DNA of 64,000 nt from Marinobacter sp. F3R08. GTDB lineage: Bacteria; Pseudomonadota; Gammaproteobacteria; Pseudomonadales; Oleiphilaceae. The position numbers and the translations under genes were made by a program. The notes under the pieces are model-generated. The model had not been told where the DNA came from, made no database searches, and saw only the letters and a program-made list of their open reading frames with translations. Shown one piece after another: positions 22,690 to 30,799 of this stretch. Each line of letters opens with the position of its first letter. Position 1 is the stretch's first letter. The stretch covers positions 372,001 through 436,000 of the forward strand of contig NZ_JAHKPI010000014.1 in assembly GCF_018860425.1 (NCBI RefSeq), given 5' to 3'.

Positions 22690-24804
22690 ATGATTATTTC
22701 CAGTTCTCCATTACGGCTATACACACCGGCTACTGTTTCCAGACGCCAGAGATTCCGGTTCAAACGCTTGCTGGAGGGGGTAAGCCTCTGGCTTACGGTG
22801 TTGTTGATGTTGTTTGTTCACCCACTCTATGCCGAAGCGGATGAAGCGGACCACGTCGGTCAGTTGCACTTTGTGGACGGCCAGGGTGTGTGGCAGGAGC
22901 CAGCACTGGTACTGGACAGTGACTTTGACATAAAAATCAGCGGATTGATTGCTGACAGTCGCCTGTTGCGCAGTTTTCGGAATACCAGCGATCAGTGGCG
23001 GGAAGGGGTCTTTGTGTTTCCGTTACCGGAGAAAGCCAGTGTTTATGGTCTCACCATGAAGGTGGGGGAGCGGACCATAGAGGGCGAGGTGCAGCCTAAA
23101 AAGCAGGCCCGGCGAACTTATGAAAAAGCCAGGGAAGCCGGGCAGCATGCGGCGAATGTGGAGCAACAGCGACCGAATCTGTTTACCGCCCGGGTTGCCA
23201 ATATTCCTCCGGGAGAAACGGTCTCGGTGGAGCTGAAGTACCAGCAACCGGTGCAGTATCAGGCGGGCGTTTTCGAGCTCACTCTTCCAACCACGCTCAC
23301 GCCGCGTTATATGCCGGGAACGCCGGTCAGATCGGCACCAGACCAGTGGCAGGGTGGTTGGGCTGTACCGACCACCGAAGTTCCTGATGCCGGTGCTATC
23401 AGCCCGTTTACAGTCAACCCTGGCGATGTGTCAGCGGACAGCCATCGGGCGTCGATCAGTCTGGTCATTGATTCCGGGTTGCCGTTGGAGAGCGTCTCCA
23501 GCCCGTCACATCGCCTGACTACCAGTCAGGATGGTCAGACGTTCAGAGTTCGTCCGGATGGCGGTGAGATCCTAATGGACCGGGATTTTGTGGTGCGCTG
23601 GCGTCCGGTTTCCGGGGTCGAGCCTTCCGCGGCGGTTTTTCATCAGTCCTGGTTGGGCGAGGACTATCTGATGGCCATGCTGATGCCGGGTGAGGAGGGG
23701 ACCATGGCGCTGCCACGGGATCTGATCTTCGTGATCGACACCTCCGGTTCAATGGCGGGTGAATCGATTCGCCAGGCTCGCAGCGCGCTTAAGGCCGGTC
23801 TTGAGACGCTGACACCGGCGGACAGGTTCAATGTGATTCAGTTTAACAGCCAGACGTATTCGCTGTTCGTGCAGCCTGAAGTGGCGACCGGGAACAATCT
23901 TGCCCGGGCCCGACAATACGTTGACCGTCTCCAGGCCGATGGTGGAACGGAAATGGCGCCAGCTCTGTCACTGGCCTTAAACGGCCCAACCGAGACGGAC
24001 GACGGGGCGCGGGTGCGCCAGGTGATCTTTATTACCGATGGCGCAGTGGGTAACGAGGCGGCCCTGTTTCAACAGATTCGTCAGCAGTTAGGCAATAAAC
24101 GCTTGTTTACCGTGGGCATCGGTTCTGCGCCGAATCGCCATTTCATGCGTGAGGCAGCCCGTTGGGGACGGGGTAGCTACACGGCCATCCAGTCGCCTGC
24201 AGATGTTGACGGCCCGCTGCAGGCGTTGTTTTCGGCCATGGAGTCGCCGGTGCTCACGGATATCCGGGTCAACTGGCCGGGGCAGGAGGCGGGTATTGAG
24301 TCGTTCCCGCGGCGTCCGGGAGATCTGTTTCAGGGTGAGCCTTTGATGTTTGTTGCCCGGGGCGTCACGGCTACCGGTGAACTGAAGGTTTCGGGGCGCC
24401 TGCCCGGTGGAAAGGACTGGAGCTGGACGCTGGATCTGCAGCAGGCTGCTTCCGCAACAGGGCTTCATCGGCATTGGGCCAGAGAGAAGATCGACACTCT
24501 GGAGGATGAAGCGAAAGTAACGGGTCGGGAACCAGACAAGGCCGGTATCACCGAGTTGGCAGTCAACCATGGGCTGATGTCGGCTTACACCAGTTTTGTC
24601 GCCGTGGAATCCACTCCCGTCCGTAGCGTGGATACGCCAATGGCATCGGATAACCTGCCCACCTTGCTGCCAGCGGGGAGTCAGGCCGGCATGCTGCGAT
24701 ATCCGCAGACGGCAACGTCGGCGCCGCTGTTGATTGCGCTCGGGCTGGTTGGGTTGATGTTTTCGCTTGCCCTTGTGCTGCTGCAGCGGAGGACGTTCTC
24801 ATGA
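22690..24804 (+). CDS. Marine proteobacterial sortase target protein (VIT-VWA)
   Basis: 704 residues. An N-terminal membrane or signal segment (LWLTVLLMLFVHPLYA, to about 49), a VIT domain (about 55-200; VFVFPLPEKASVYGL, PKKQARRTYEKA) and a VWA domain (about 344-515) with a full MIDAS motif D350-T-S-G-S354. The C-terminus has a sorting signal: Y671-P-Q-T-A675, a 19-residue hydrophobic helix and a QRR tail, so the protein is the substrate of the adjacent sortase, linked after cleavage at T-A. The motif has Tyr in place of the usual Leu. It overlaps the sortase start by 4 bases (ATGA). Likely an envelope-anchored adhesin or matrix protein. Confidence 0.93.
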   Translation: MIISSSPLRLYTPATVSRRQRFRFKRLLEGVSLWLTVLLMLFVHPLYAEADEADHVGQLHFVDGQGVWQEPALVLDSDFDIKISGLIADSRLLRSFRNTSDQWREGVFVFPLPEKASVYGLTMKVGERTIEGEVQPKKQARRTYEKAREAGQHAANVEQQRPNLFTARVANIPPGETVSVELKYQQPVQYQAGVFELTLPTTLTPRYMPGTPVRSAPDQWQGGWAVPTTEVPDAGAISPFTVNPGDVSADSHRASISLVIDSGLPLESVSSPSHRLTTSQDGQTFRVRPDGGEILMDRDFVVRWRPVSGVEPSAAVFHQSWLGEDYLMAMLMPGEEGTMALPRDLIFVIDTSGSMAGESIRQARSALKAGLETLTPADRFNVIQFNSQTYSLFVQPEVATGNNLARARQYVDRLQADGGTEMAPALSLALNGPTETDDGARVRQVIFITDGAVGNEAALFQQIRQQLGNKRLFTVGIGSAPNRHFMREAARWGRGSYTAIQSPADVDGPLQALFSAMESPVLTDIRVNWPGQEAGIESFPRRPGDLFQGEPLMFVARGVTATGELKVSGRLPGGKDWSWTLDLQQAASATGLHRHWAREKIDTLEDEAKVTGREPDKAGITELAVNHGLMSAYTSFVAVESTPVRSVDTPMASDNLPTLLPAGSQAGMLRYPQTATSAPLLIALGLVGLMFSLALVLLQRRTFS

Positions 24805-25388
24805 GAAGGTTGCTGCTTTTGCTCTTTTCCAGCTCTGCTACCTTGTTGGTATTCGGATTATGGATTCCTCTCAAGGCGGCGATTGCCCAGGAATTACTGG
24901 AGCTCGCCTGGGCGGAGAGCCAGGCCCGGCAAACCGAGTCGCGGCCCTGGCCGTGGGCAGATACCTGGCCGGTGGCCCGTCTTGCCATTCCGGAGCTTAA
25001 CGATTCAATGATCGTCCTGGCCGATACCCACGGCGAAAGCCTGGCCTTCGGTCCGGGTCGCCTGGCCGGGGGCGGGCGTGGCGGAGCCGTGATCATTGCC
25101 GGGCATCGGGATACGCATTTCCGGGGCCTGAAAGCGCTGGAAGCCGGCAATGAGGTTCGCCTGCAAGGCCGGGATGGCCGATGGCAAGAGTATCGCGTTG
25201 AGGGTATCCGGGTAGTTGACAGCCGGGCAGAGCTGATTGACACACAGCGGTTGCCGGACGGAACCCTGCTACTCGTGACCTGTTACCCGTTTGACAGCGT
25301 TGATGCGGGTGGACCGCTTCGGTACGTGGTTACGGCCTCGGCAAAGGGCAAGCAGTGGGAAAAAATAGACACTGTTGCCGGGATATAA
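24801..25388 (+). CDS. Class GN sortase
   Basis: 195-residue membrane-anchored transpeptidase acting on the preceding VIT/VWA protein. N-terminal hydrophobic anchor (3-22), then the sortase beta-barrel with the catalytic triad visible: H102 (AGHRDTHF), C161 (LLLVTCYPF) and R174 (GGPLRYVV). The short length and GHRDTH motif fit the Gram-negative class. ATG overlaps the target stop as ATGA, so the pair is translationally coupled. Exactly one dedicated substrate is expected. Immediately downstream the acyltransferase gene begins after 48 bases. Confidence 0.95.
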   Translation: MRRLLLLLFSSSATLLVFGLWIPLKAAIAQELLELAWAESQARQTESRPWPWADTWPVARLAIPELNDSMIVLADTHGESLAFGPGRLAGGGRGGAVIIAGHRDTHFRGLKALEAGNEVRLQGRDGRWQEYRVEGIRVVDSRAELIDTQRLPDGTLLLVTCYPFDSVDAGGPLRYVVTASAKGKQWEKIDTVAGI

Positions 25389-25436
25389 GGTTGGCGTACA
25401 CTTGTGCGCCATAATTTGGCTGCAGAGTTTGGTTGC

Positions 25437-26135
25437 ATGGGTGTTATTAGAAAATTGATGGCGTGGCTGAGTGTGCCGATCATCTGCCTGTTTGCGCTGG
25501 TGTTCTATGTGGCAAGGCCGTTCAATCCGGACAACAACCGTTTTCTCGGGTGTTCCGTGGCGCGTTTCGGACGGGCTGTTCTGGGTATGGATCGGCCACT
25601 TGAGGGCTGGGACAACCTGCCACAGGATCGGCCGACGGTGGTCATTGCCAACCACCAGCACAATGATGACCTTTTCGTGATGGGAGACCTGCTGCCGCCG
25701 CGCACCGTGACCGTTGGTAAATCGGCACTGGTGTGGGTGCCTTTTTTTGGCCAGGTGTTCTGGCTCGGTGGCAACGTTATCCTCAATCGCGGGCGCTCTC
25801 ACAAAGCTGTTGCGGTCATGCAGGCCACAAGCAGTGCTATCGCCCGTGATCGGAAGAGTCTCTGGATCTTCCCCGAGGGTACCCGCAGCAAGGGTCGTGG
25901 CCTGCAGAAGTTCAAGAAAGGCGCCTTTCACGCAGCGGTGGCATCCGGAGCACCGATCACCATGGTCTGTGTTCAGGAATATGCTGATGAAGCCAAGGGC
26001 TGGAGTGGTCGCCGCGAGTCTGTGGCCATCAGGGTGTTGCCACCCGTCGAAACTGAAGGCCTGACGGTTGAGGATATTCCGGAATTGATGTCCCGGTGCC
26101 ATCGGGACATGGCGGAGACGATTGCAACACTGTGA
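25437..26135 (+). CDS. 1-acyl-glycerol-3-phosphate acyltransferase family protein
   Basis: 232 residues of the PlsC family. A hydrophobic N-terminal segment (about 3-22) anchors it to the inner membrane. Block I is ANHQHNDDLF, giving the catalytic H-x4-D; block III is FPEGTRSKGRGL; KGAFHAAVASGAPI is block IV. It should transfer an acyl group from acyl-ACP or acyl-CoA to a lysophosphatidate-type acceptor. Start at ATG 25437 is chosen as nearest to the membrane segment; the ribosome site is weak and an in-frame TTG 3 bases upstream is possible. Whether it is linked to the sortase operon is unclear. Confidence 0.87.
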   Translation: MGVIRKLMAWLSVPIICLFALVFYVARPFNPDNNRFLGCSVARFGRAVLGMDRPLEGWDNLPQDRPTVVIANHQHNDDLFVMGDLLPPRTVTVGKSALVWVPFFGQVFWLGGNVILNRGRSHKAVAVMQATSSAIARDRKSLWIFPEGTRSKGRGLQKFKKGAFHAAVASGAPITMVCVQEYADEAKGWSGRRESVAIRVLPPVETEGLTVEDIPELMSRCHRDMAETIATL

Positions 26136-26230
26136 TCGGCTCGTCTGGAAGTGCTTGAAGCACCACTGGAAACAGGGCAGTCTTGCGTGACTGATCGTTT
26201 CGTTCAAGCATCCTCAGGGAGAGGCAAAAG

Positions 26231-26473
26231 ATGAACCTGATTCTGTTTCTGATTATAGGCGGTGTGGCGGGCTGGCTCGCAGGTTTGATTATGAAGGGCC
26301 GTGGCTTTGGCGTCCTGGCCAATATCGGTATTGGGATTGTCGGCTCGATTGTCGGCGGTTTCGTGTTTCGGTTGCTGGGTCTGGCAGCCCAGGGTGCGGT
26401 AGGTGAATTGGTGACCGCAACCGTGGGTGCTGTGTTACTCCTCGCTATTGTAAGTGCAATCAAGAAGGCCTGA
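26231..26473 (+). CDS. GlsB/YeaQ/YmgE-type membrane protein
   Basis: 80 residues with three Gly-rich hydrophobic segments (LILFLIIGGVAGWLAGLIMKG, IGIGIVGSIVGGFVFRLLG and a third near the end), matching the transglycosylase-associated GlsB/YeaQ/YmgE family. A GGGAGAGG-type ribosome site (AGGGAGAGG) precedes the ATG. Family members are induced by stress; no activity is established. It is 2 bases from the MAPEG gene and likely co-transcribed with it. Confidence 0.88.
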   Translation: MNLILFLIIGGVAGWLAGLIMKGRGFGVLANIGIGIVGSIVGGFVFRLLGLAAQGAVGELVTATVGAVLLLAIVSAIKKA

Positions 26474-26475
26474 GC

Positions 26476-26886
26476 ATGATCCTACCCGTAACCGGAGTAT
26501 TTGCTGCCGTCATCGGCATTTTGTTGTTGGTGTTGTCGGTTCAGGTCGTCAAGTTTCGCCTGAAATATAGAAAAGGCCTGGGCGTCACCGATGACCAGGA
26601 CTTCGAGGCGGCGGTTCGGGCTCATGCCAATCTGGTGGAATATGCGCCCATTGGCCTGATCATGCTCGCGATAGCCGAGCTTAATGGTGTCGCCAGTGGT
26701 CTGATCTACTGGACCGGAATGGCGCTGGTGGTTGGCCGAATTCTGCATGCGTTCGGGATGATCAAAGGTCGCGGCGGCCCCCATAAAGCCAGAATGATCG
26801 GTATCCTGCTGACCTGGCTGGCTATTCTGGTGGCTGCGTTGTTGCTGCTGTGGAATGTCTGGCAGGTTTATGGCCGAGTGGGGTGA
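26476..26886 (+). CDS. MAPEG-family membrane protein
   Basis: 136 residues, four predicted transmembrane helices. The segment AAVRAHANLVEYAPIGLIML carries the family Arg, His, Asn and Glu residues, followed by YWTGMALVVGRILHAFG. The MAPEG family includes glutathione-dependent membrane enzymes in eukaryotes; in bacteria most members, such as YecN, have no proven substrate. Starts 2 bases after the preceding stop. A terminator lies 30 bases after the stop. Confidence 0.9.
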   Translation: MILPVTGVFAAVIGILLLVLSVQVVKFRLKYRKGLGVTDDQDFEAAVRAHANLVEYAPIGLIMLAIAELNGVASGLIYWTGMALVVGRILHAFGMIKGRGGPHKARMIGILLTWLAILVAALLLLWNVWQVYGRVG

Positions 26887-26914
26887 CAAGGCCTGAGGTG
26901 TAGGAATATGAGGA

Positions 26915-26936
26915 AGAGGGGGCGTGCCCCCTTTTC
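26915..26936 (+). terminator. Terminator after the MAPEG gene
   Basis: GGGGG (26918-26922) pairs with CCCCC (26927-26931) across CGTG, followed by TTTT. Short but GC-rich; it ends the plus-strand group just ahead of the convergent OmpA-like gene. Confidence 0.75.
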
Positions 26937-26950
26937 TGTAAGCCGTTGCT

Positions 26951-27391
26951 TCAAAGTGCCCGGGCGACGTCCAGTGTCAGGTATTCCAGTTCAACGCGGC
27001 GATTGGCAGCTCGGTCTTCTTGTCTGGTCAGTGGGCGGGCAGAGCCCCAGCAGGTTATGAGCAGGCGAGATTCAGGCACACCTTCCTTCATAAGGACCCG
27101 CGCAACCGCATTGGCCCTGAGCCGGGAAAGGAACTGGTTGTAGCCTTCAGAGCCGAAATTGTCCGAGTGGCCATGAATTCTGACTGTGACTGAAGGTGAC
27201 TGGGTTAAATAGAGGGCATGCTGTTTCAGGAAAGCCATGTCGTCGTCATTCAGCGAATGCTGGTTGAAGCCGTAGTGGAACTTCATCCGGTGTGGCTTTT
27301 TTACCGTGGCTTCAAGAGTTGCCGCGGAGTAGCCGGCGGCAATGGCTGCCCTGGCGATCAGCTCGGGGTTGTCCAGTATGAGTGTGGTCAT
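26951..27391 (-). CDS. OmpA/MotB-type peptidoglycan-binding domain protein without signal peptide
   Basis: 146 residues. The C-terminal 100 form an OmpA-like domain: VRIHGHSDNFGSEGYNQFLSRLRANAV and the RAANRRVELEYL end, with the Asp and Arg that bind diaminopimelate. The first 45 residues (TLILDNPELIARAAIAAGYSAATLEATV) are neither a signal peptide nor a lipobox nor a membrane helix from the ATG seen. Either the protein acts in the cytoplasm, is exported in a non-canonical manner, or the true start is missed; no upstream in-frame signal was found. No neighbour explains it. Confidence 0.78.
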   Translation of the reverse strand: MTTLILDNPELIARAAIAAGYSAATLEATVKKPHRMKFHYGFNQHSLNDDDMAFLKQHALYLTQSPSVTVRIHGHSDNFGSEGYNQFLSRLRANAVARVLMKEGVPESRLLITCWGSARPLTRQEDRAANRRVELEYLTLDVARAL

Positions 27392-27715
27392 CTGCAGAAT
27401 CCTTGTTTCGCTATCCGGTTTTTCTTGTTATTCCTGGTTACTATTGGCTGGCGCAGGAATAACGGCAATTGGCGAAAGGTCGATACGTGTCCGGGCACAG
27501 TCCTTCGATGGAAGCGATTAAATGTCATTTGTGTGACGCCCTAATGACATTCGGGCCGGTTATTGGGCCTTTGCCTGCACCTACGGTGTGTGCCACGTTT
27601 GCGGGATGGACCCGCAATGACCTGTGTGCCGGATTTCATTTGAGCGCGAAAAGAAGGCGCCGCTGTGGTAAAAAGCAGATTCTCAGGGACAGATTATGAT
27701 GAATTGTGACCGCCC
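27392..27715. other. Divergent intergenic region before the rhomboid gene
   Basis: 324 bases between the OmpA-like and rhomboid genes. I saw no convincing gene. One short plus-strand ORF (27469-27699) has no ribosome site and Cys/Arg-rich random-looking composition. No strong terminator, riboswitch or repeat was recognised. It should hold two divergent promoters. Confidence 0.5.
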
Positions 27716-29164
27716 ATGCTGATTATTCCCGCCGAAAACGCCATCAACTGGAAACGCCCGCCATGGGTTACCCTTGGCCTGATCATGGCCTGTCTGCTGG
27801 TGTTCCTGTTCTATCAGGGGGGTGACAGCCGCAAGCTTGAGCAAGCCGTTGAACACTATCTGGAGGTCGATCTCCATGAGCTTGAGGCGCCAGCCTACGA
27901 GGATTACCTGCAACGGCAGATTCAATTCGGGGGGGAAGAAGGCCGGATACACGAACTCCAGCAGTTCCAGCAGCTCCGGGAGGAAAATGAGAACTTCTGG
28001 CTGGCCATCAATCTGTTGATGGACCGGGAGTTTTACCAGTACCTCGTCCTGAATCAAGATGTTATCTGGGCTCCTGCGGAACGTGCCCACTGGCGCGAGT
28101 ATCGGAGCGTCATCGAACAGGACTACCTCCAGAAACTGAGCGCAAACCAGCTTGGTCTGATACCTGCTGATCTGTCACTGTCCACCCTGATTACTTACCA
28201 GTTCCTTCATGGCGGCTGGGGCCACATCATCGGCAACCTGGTGTTTCTGTTCCTGCTCGGGTTTACGGTTGAGAAAGCCCTGGGCCCTGGTCGGTTCCTG
28301 ATTGCCTATCTGGTGTGCGGGGCGTTGTCAGGGTTGGTCTTTACGGCCTTCTCCTCTGGCAGCCACATTCCCCTGGTGGGAGCCTCGGGTTCGATCTCCG
28401 GTCTGATGGGCATGTACGTGGCGATTTATGGGCTGCAGAAGATCCGGTTTTTCTTTTTTCTCGGAGTTTATTTCAATTACTTCCGTGCGCCCGCCCTTGC
28501 CATCCTGCCGGTATGGCTTGGCAAGGAAATCTACGATTACTGGTTTGCTGGCGCCACCGGCGTCGCCTACATGGCCCATGCGGGTGGCCTTATAGCCGGT
28601 GCCGGTCTGGTCTGGCTGCTTGGCAAAAGCTGGCTCCAGGTGCGGGAGGAGTTCTTCGAGCCGGAGGAAGATGAGCAGGACGCGCGTTTTACCTCTGGCT
28701 ACGCCCAGGCCATGGCGAGCCTTGGGCGGATGGAATTTGACCTGGCCCGCCGACAGTTTGAGGCCCTGCGCGAGCATTATCCCGACCGGCATATCCTGCT
28801 CGAGCATCTTTACCATTTGGCAAAACTGCGACCGGATCTGCCCCAGTACCGCGACCTTGCCAGAGAGTTGATGAACGATACACTGAGCCGGCGGCAGCCG
28901 GAGCAGATGATTGGCATCTGGCAGGAATACCTCAGCAAGGGTGAGAGTCACCAGCCACTGGCAGCGGAAGACCATAACCGAGTCCTGTTCCTCAGTCTGA
29001 AACAGCACGATCTCAAAGCCGCTGAAAAAGCCTTCGAGCGGATCAGAAGCACGGGGAATGACGTGCTGACAGCAGAGGCCTGTCGGTTACTGGCAGAAGA
29101 GTTTGAAAAGCTACAGATGACGCCGAAAGCACTTCACTATCGCCAGCTTCTGCAAGCCGGTTAG
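27716..29164 (+). CDS. Rhomboid-family intramembrane protease with TPR-like tail
   Basis: 482 residues. An N-terminal helix (about 17-33) and a soluble, Glu-rich insert (35-150) precede the rhomboid core: the FLHGGWGHIIGNLVFL helix, catalytic S224 in the GASGSISG motif and H288 in MAHAGGLIAG. After the last membrane helix (about 291-303) comes an acidic linker and about 170 residues of TPR-like helical repeats. It should cleave membrane proteins near their transmembrane segment; substrate unknown. The convergent neighbour also joins a membrane domain to a TPR-like tail, which suggests a shared process. Confidence 0.9.
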   Translation: MLIIPAENAINWKRPPWVTLGLIMACLLVFLFYQGGDSRKLEQAVEHYLEVDLHELEAPAYEDYLQRQIQFGGEEGRIHELQQFQQLREENENFWLAINLLMDREFYQYLVLNQDVIWAPAERAHWREYRSVIEQDYLQKLSANQLGLIPADLSLSTLITYQFLHGGWGHIIGNLVFLFLLGFTVEKALGPGRFLIAYLVCGALSGLVFTAFSSGSHIPLVGASGSISGLMGMYVAIYGLQKIRFFFFLGVYFNYFRAPALAILPVWLGKEIYDYWFAGATGVAYMAHAGGLIAGAGLVWLLGKSWLQVREEFFEPEEDEQDARFTSGYAQAMASLGRMEFDLARRQFEALREHYPDRHILLEHLYHLAKLRPDLPQYRDLARELMNDTLSRRQPEQMIGIWQEYLSKGESHQPLAAEDHNRVLFLSLKQHDLKAAEKAFERIRSTGNDVLTAEACRLLAEEFEKLQMTPKALHYRQLLQAG

Positions 29165-29201
29165 TGCCGGGAGGGCAAGGAAGCCCCTCCCATGCGCTGC
29201 C

Positions 29202-30656
29202 TCAGTCCTGTACGGAAAACGTTGCTTTTGGTCCCTTCAGGGGCTCTTTATTCCGGGCCTGTTCGAGATAAGTCGTCATCTGATCATGCTGCGGGTGACT
29301 CTCGCAGTTTTTCTGGATAAACGTCAGGTAGGCTGTCGCCTTTTCCCACTGGGATAAACCATTTGCGAGGGTTTGTGCCACCAGCAGGTAGGCGGGTAGC
29401 AGCTGTTCGTTGTCCGGGAATCGCTTGTGAAAATCCTGCAGCAGCCGAAGAGCGGGTTTGAACAGGTTTTTGTTGTACAACGAGCGGGCGCAACGCACGG
29501 TCAACTCGGGATCCTCGACTTTGAAGTCGGGTTCTGCCTGCTGGAGCGTTTTCAACAGCCCGGCGATGCCTTCGCCGTCGTTGTGATCGGCCAGCCAACC
29601 CAGCATACGCGGATGGTACCGGTAGAGTTCTTCAACGTCCTGGCGGGCCGTGGTGAGCTGGTAAAGCTGGCCGATTCGCACGGGGTTGTCCCTGTCCCGC
29701 TTCAGCGCTTCCTTGAGCATACCCATGACCCGGTCGTAGTTACCATCTTTCAGGTTCATGTCGATGTCTGCATCGAAGCGGCTGGTGCGGTCCCGTTGGT
29801 GCGTGTCCTGGTCAGCAATATCGTCCTGGATGTCGGAGGCGAATCCGAGTTCTTCCTGATACTGGAACAACAGGTAGCCGAGCATGTGGAACAGAATCAG
29901 TGTGAAGGTACTGTTGAGGAAACCGGCCAGGGGCTGGGCCACCCACATGGGAAAGTGATTGACGGCAAAGTCCTGGGCGGCGCCGGAGGCGAGGGTCAGC
30001 AGAATCAGGTAGCCATAGAGCAGGAAGTAAGGCGTGCCGATTCTGGATATCAGCAGGGCCAGATTCATCGGATTCACTGCCGCGCCGACCGAGCGCTCCA
30101 TGGCCAGAACCATGATGCTGGCGGGCAGTGCCAGAACCACGAATGCCAGGGCCAGTAGCATGAGAATCGAGCCGCCGAGCATGGCCGCGGTGCCAACCAG
30201 CCCGCCCATCAGCACGAACACCAGCAGCTGGAGTACGACAATATTAAAGCCGCTGCCGGTGAACGCAACGGATACGGCCGGTGGCTTCAGGTGGCCTTCC
30301 GCCGTGTGATTGATGACGGCGTAAGTGTATTTGAACAGGGCGAGCGCCAGTAACAGCCAGATCACAATACCGATCAGATTGGCCGGCGCAACAACGGGCA
30401 CCAGGGTGCAGATGGCAATAACAATCAGAGGATCGGTGTGAAATGGGTAGCGGAAAAAGGCACCCAGCCTCTGCCAGAAGGGGATGACCTCCGTGGCGGC
30501 ACCAAGGTATCGCATGGCTTTGCTGCAATGCGGGCACAGGGCTCGTCGCTGCCGGGTATCGGCATCAGGCATGCAGCGATTACAGTAGTGAATCTGGCAC
30601 TCCCCGCAGTGCCATTTGGCGGATTCGCCTGGATGATAGTGGCAATCGTGTTTCAC
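29202..30656 (-). CDS. B-box zinc-finger, multi-pass membrane protein with TPR-like tail
   Basis: 484 residues from GTG 30656 with AGGAC upstream. The N-terminus is a small zinc-binding B-box: C5, H6/H8, C17-x2-C20, C25, C28, C41-x2-C44 pattern in HCGECQIHYCNRCM and CPHC. About seven transmembrane helices follow (75-280) in a Yip1/DUF4013-like arrangement, then a cytoplasmic helical repeat region (300-470). No catalytic motif. It faces the rhomboid gene, 37 bases apart, with a GGGAGG/CCTCCC hairpin between. Function unknown; a regulatory or scaffold role at the membrane is inferred. Confidence 0.78.
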   Translation of the reverse strand: MKHDCHYHPGESAKWHCGECQIHYCNRCMPDADTRQRRALCPHCSKAMRYLGAATEVIPFWQRLGAFFRYPFHTDPLIVIAICTLVPVVAPANLIGIVIWLLLALALFKYTYAVINHTAEGHLKPPAVSVAFTGSGFNIVVLQLLVFVLMGGLVGTAAMLGGSILMLLALAFVVLALPASIMVLAMERSVGAAVNPMNLALLISRIGTPYFLLYGYLILLTLASGAAQDFAVNHFPMWVAQPLAGFLNSTFTLILFHMLGYLLFQYQEELGFASDIQDDIADQDTHQRDRTSRFDADIDMNLKDGNYDRVMGMLKEALKRDRDNPVRIGQLYQLTTARQDVEELYRYHPRMLGWLADHNDGEGIAGLLKTLQQAEPDFKVEDPELTVRCARSLYNKNLFKPALRLLQDFHKRFPDNEQLLPAYLLVAQTLANGLSQWEKATAYLTFIQKNCESHPQHDQMTTYLEQARNKEPLKGPKATFSVQD

Positions 30657-30799
30657 TGGTGCTTTTGTCCTGGTCCATCAGAAATTCGTTGGTTCATGAT
30701 GACAGATGTCGGTTTTGATCGCAGCAAATCAGTTAACAGGTAGACTATTGTCAGTTCCCGGGCGTATTCAGCCCGACAAGGTTTCTATCCGGAGGTTGC

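Noticed and set aside
27469-27699. 76-codon Cys/Arg-rich ORF before the rhomboid gene
   Set aside because: No Shine-Dalgarno, no ordered Cys spacing and a biased tail; probably not coding.
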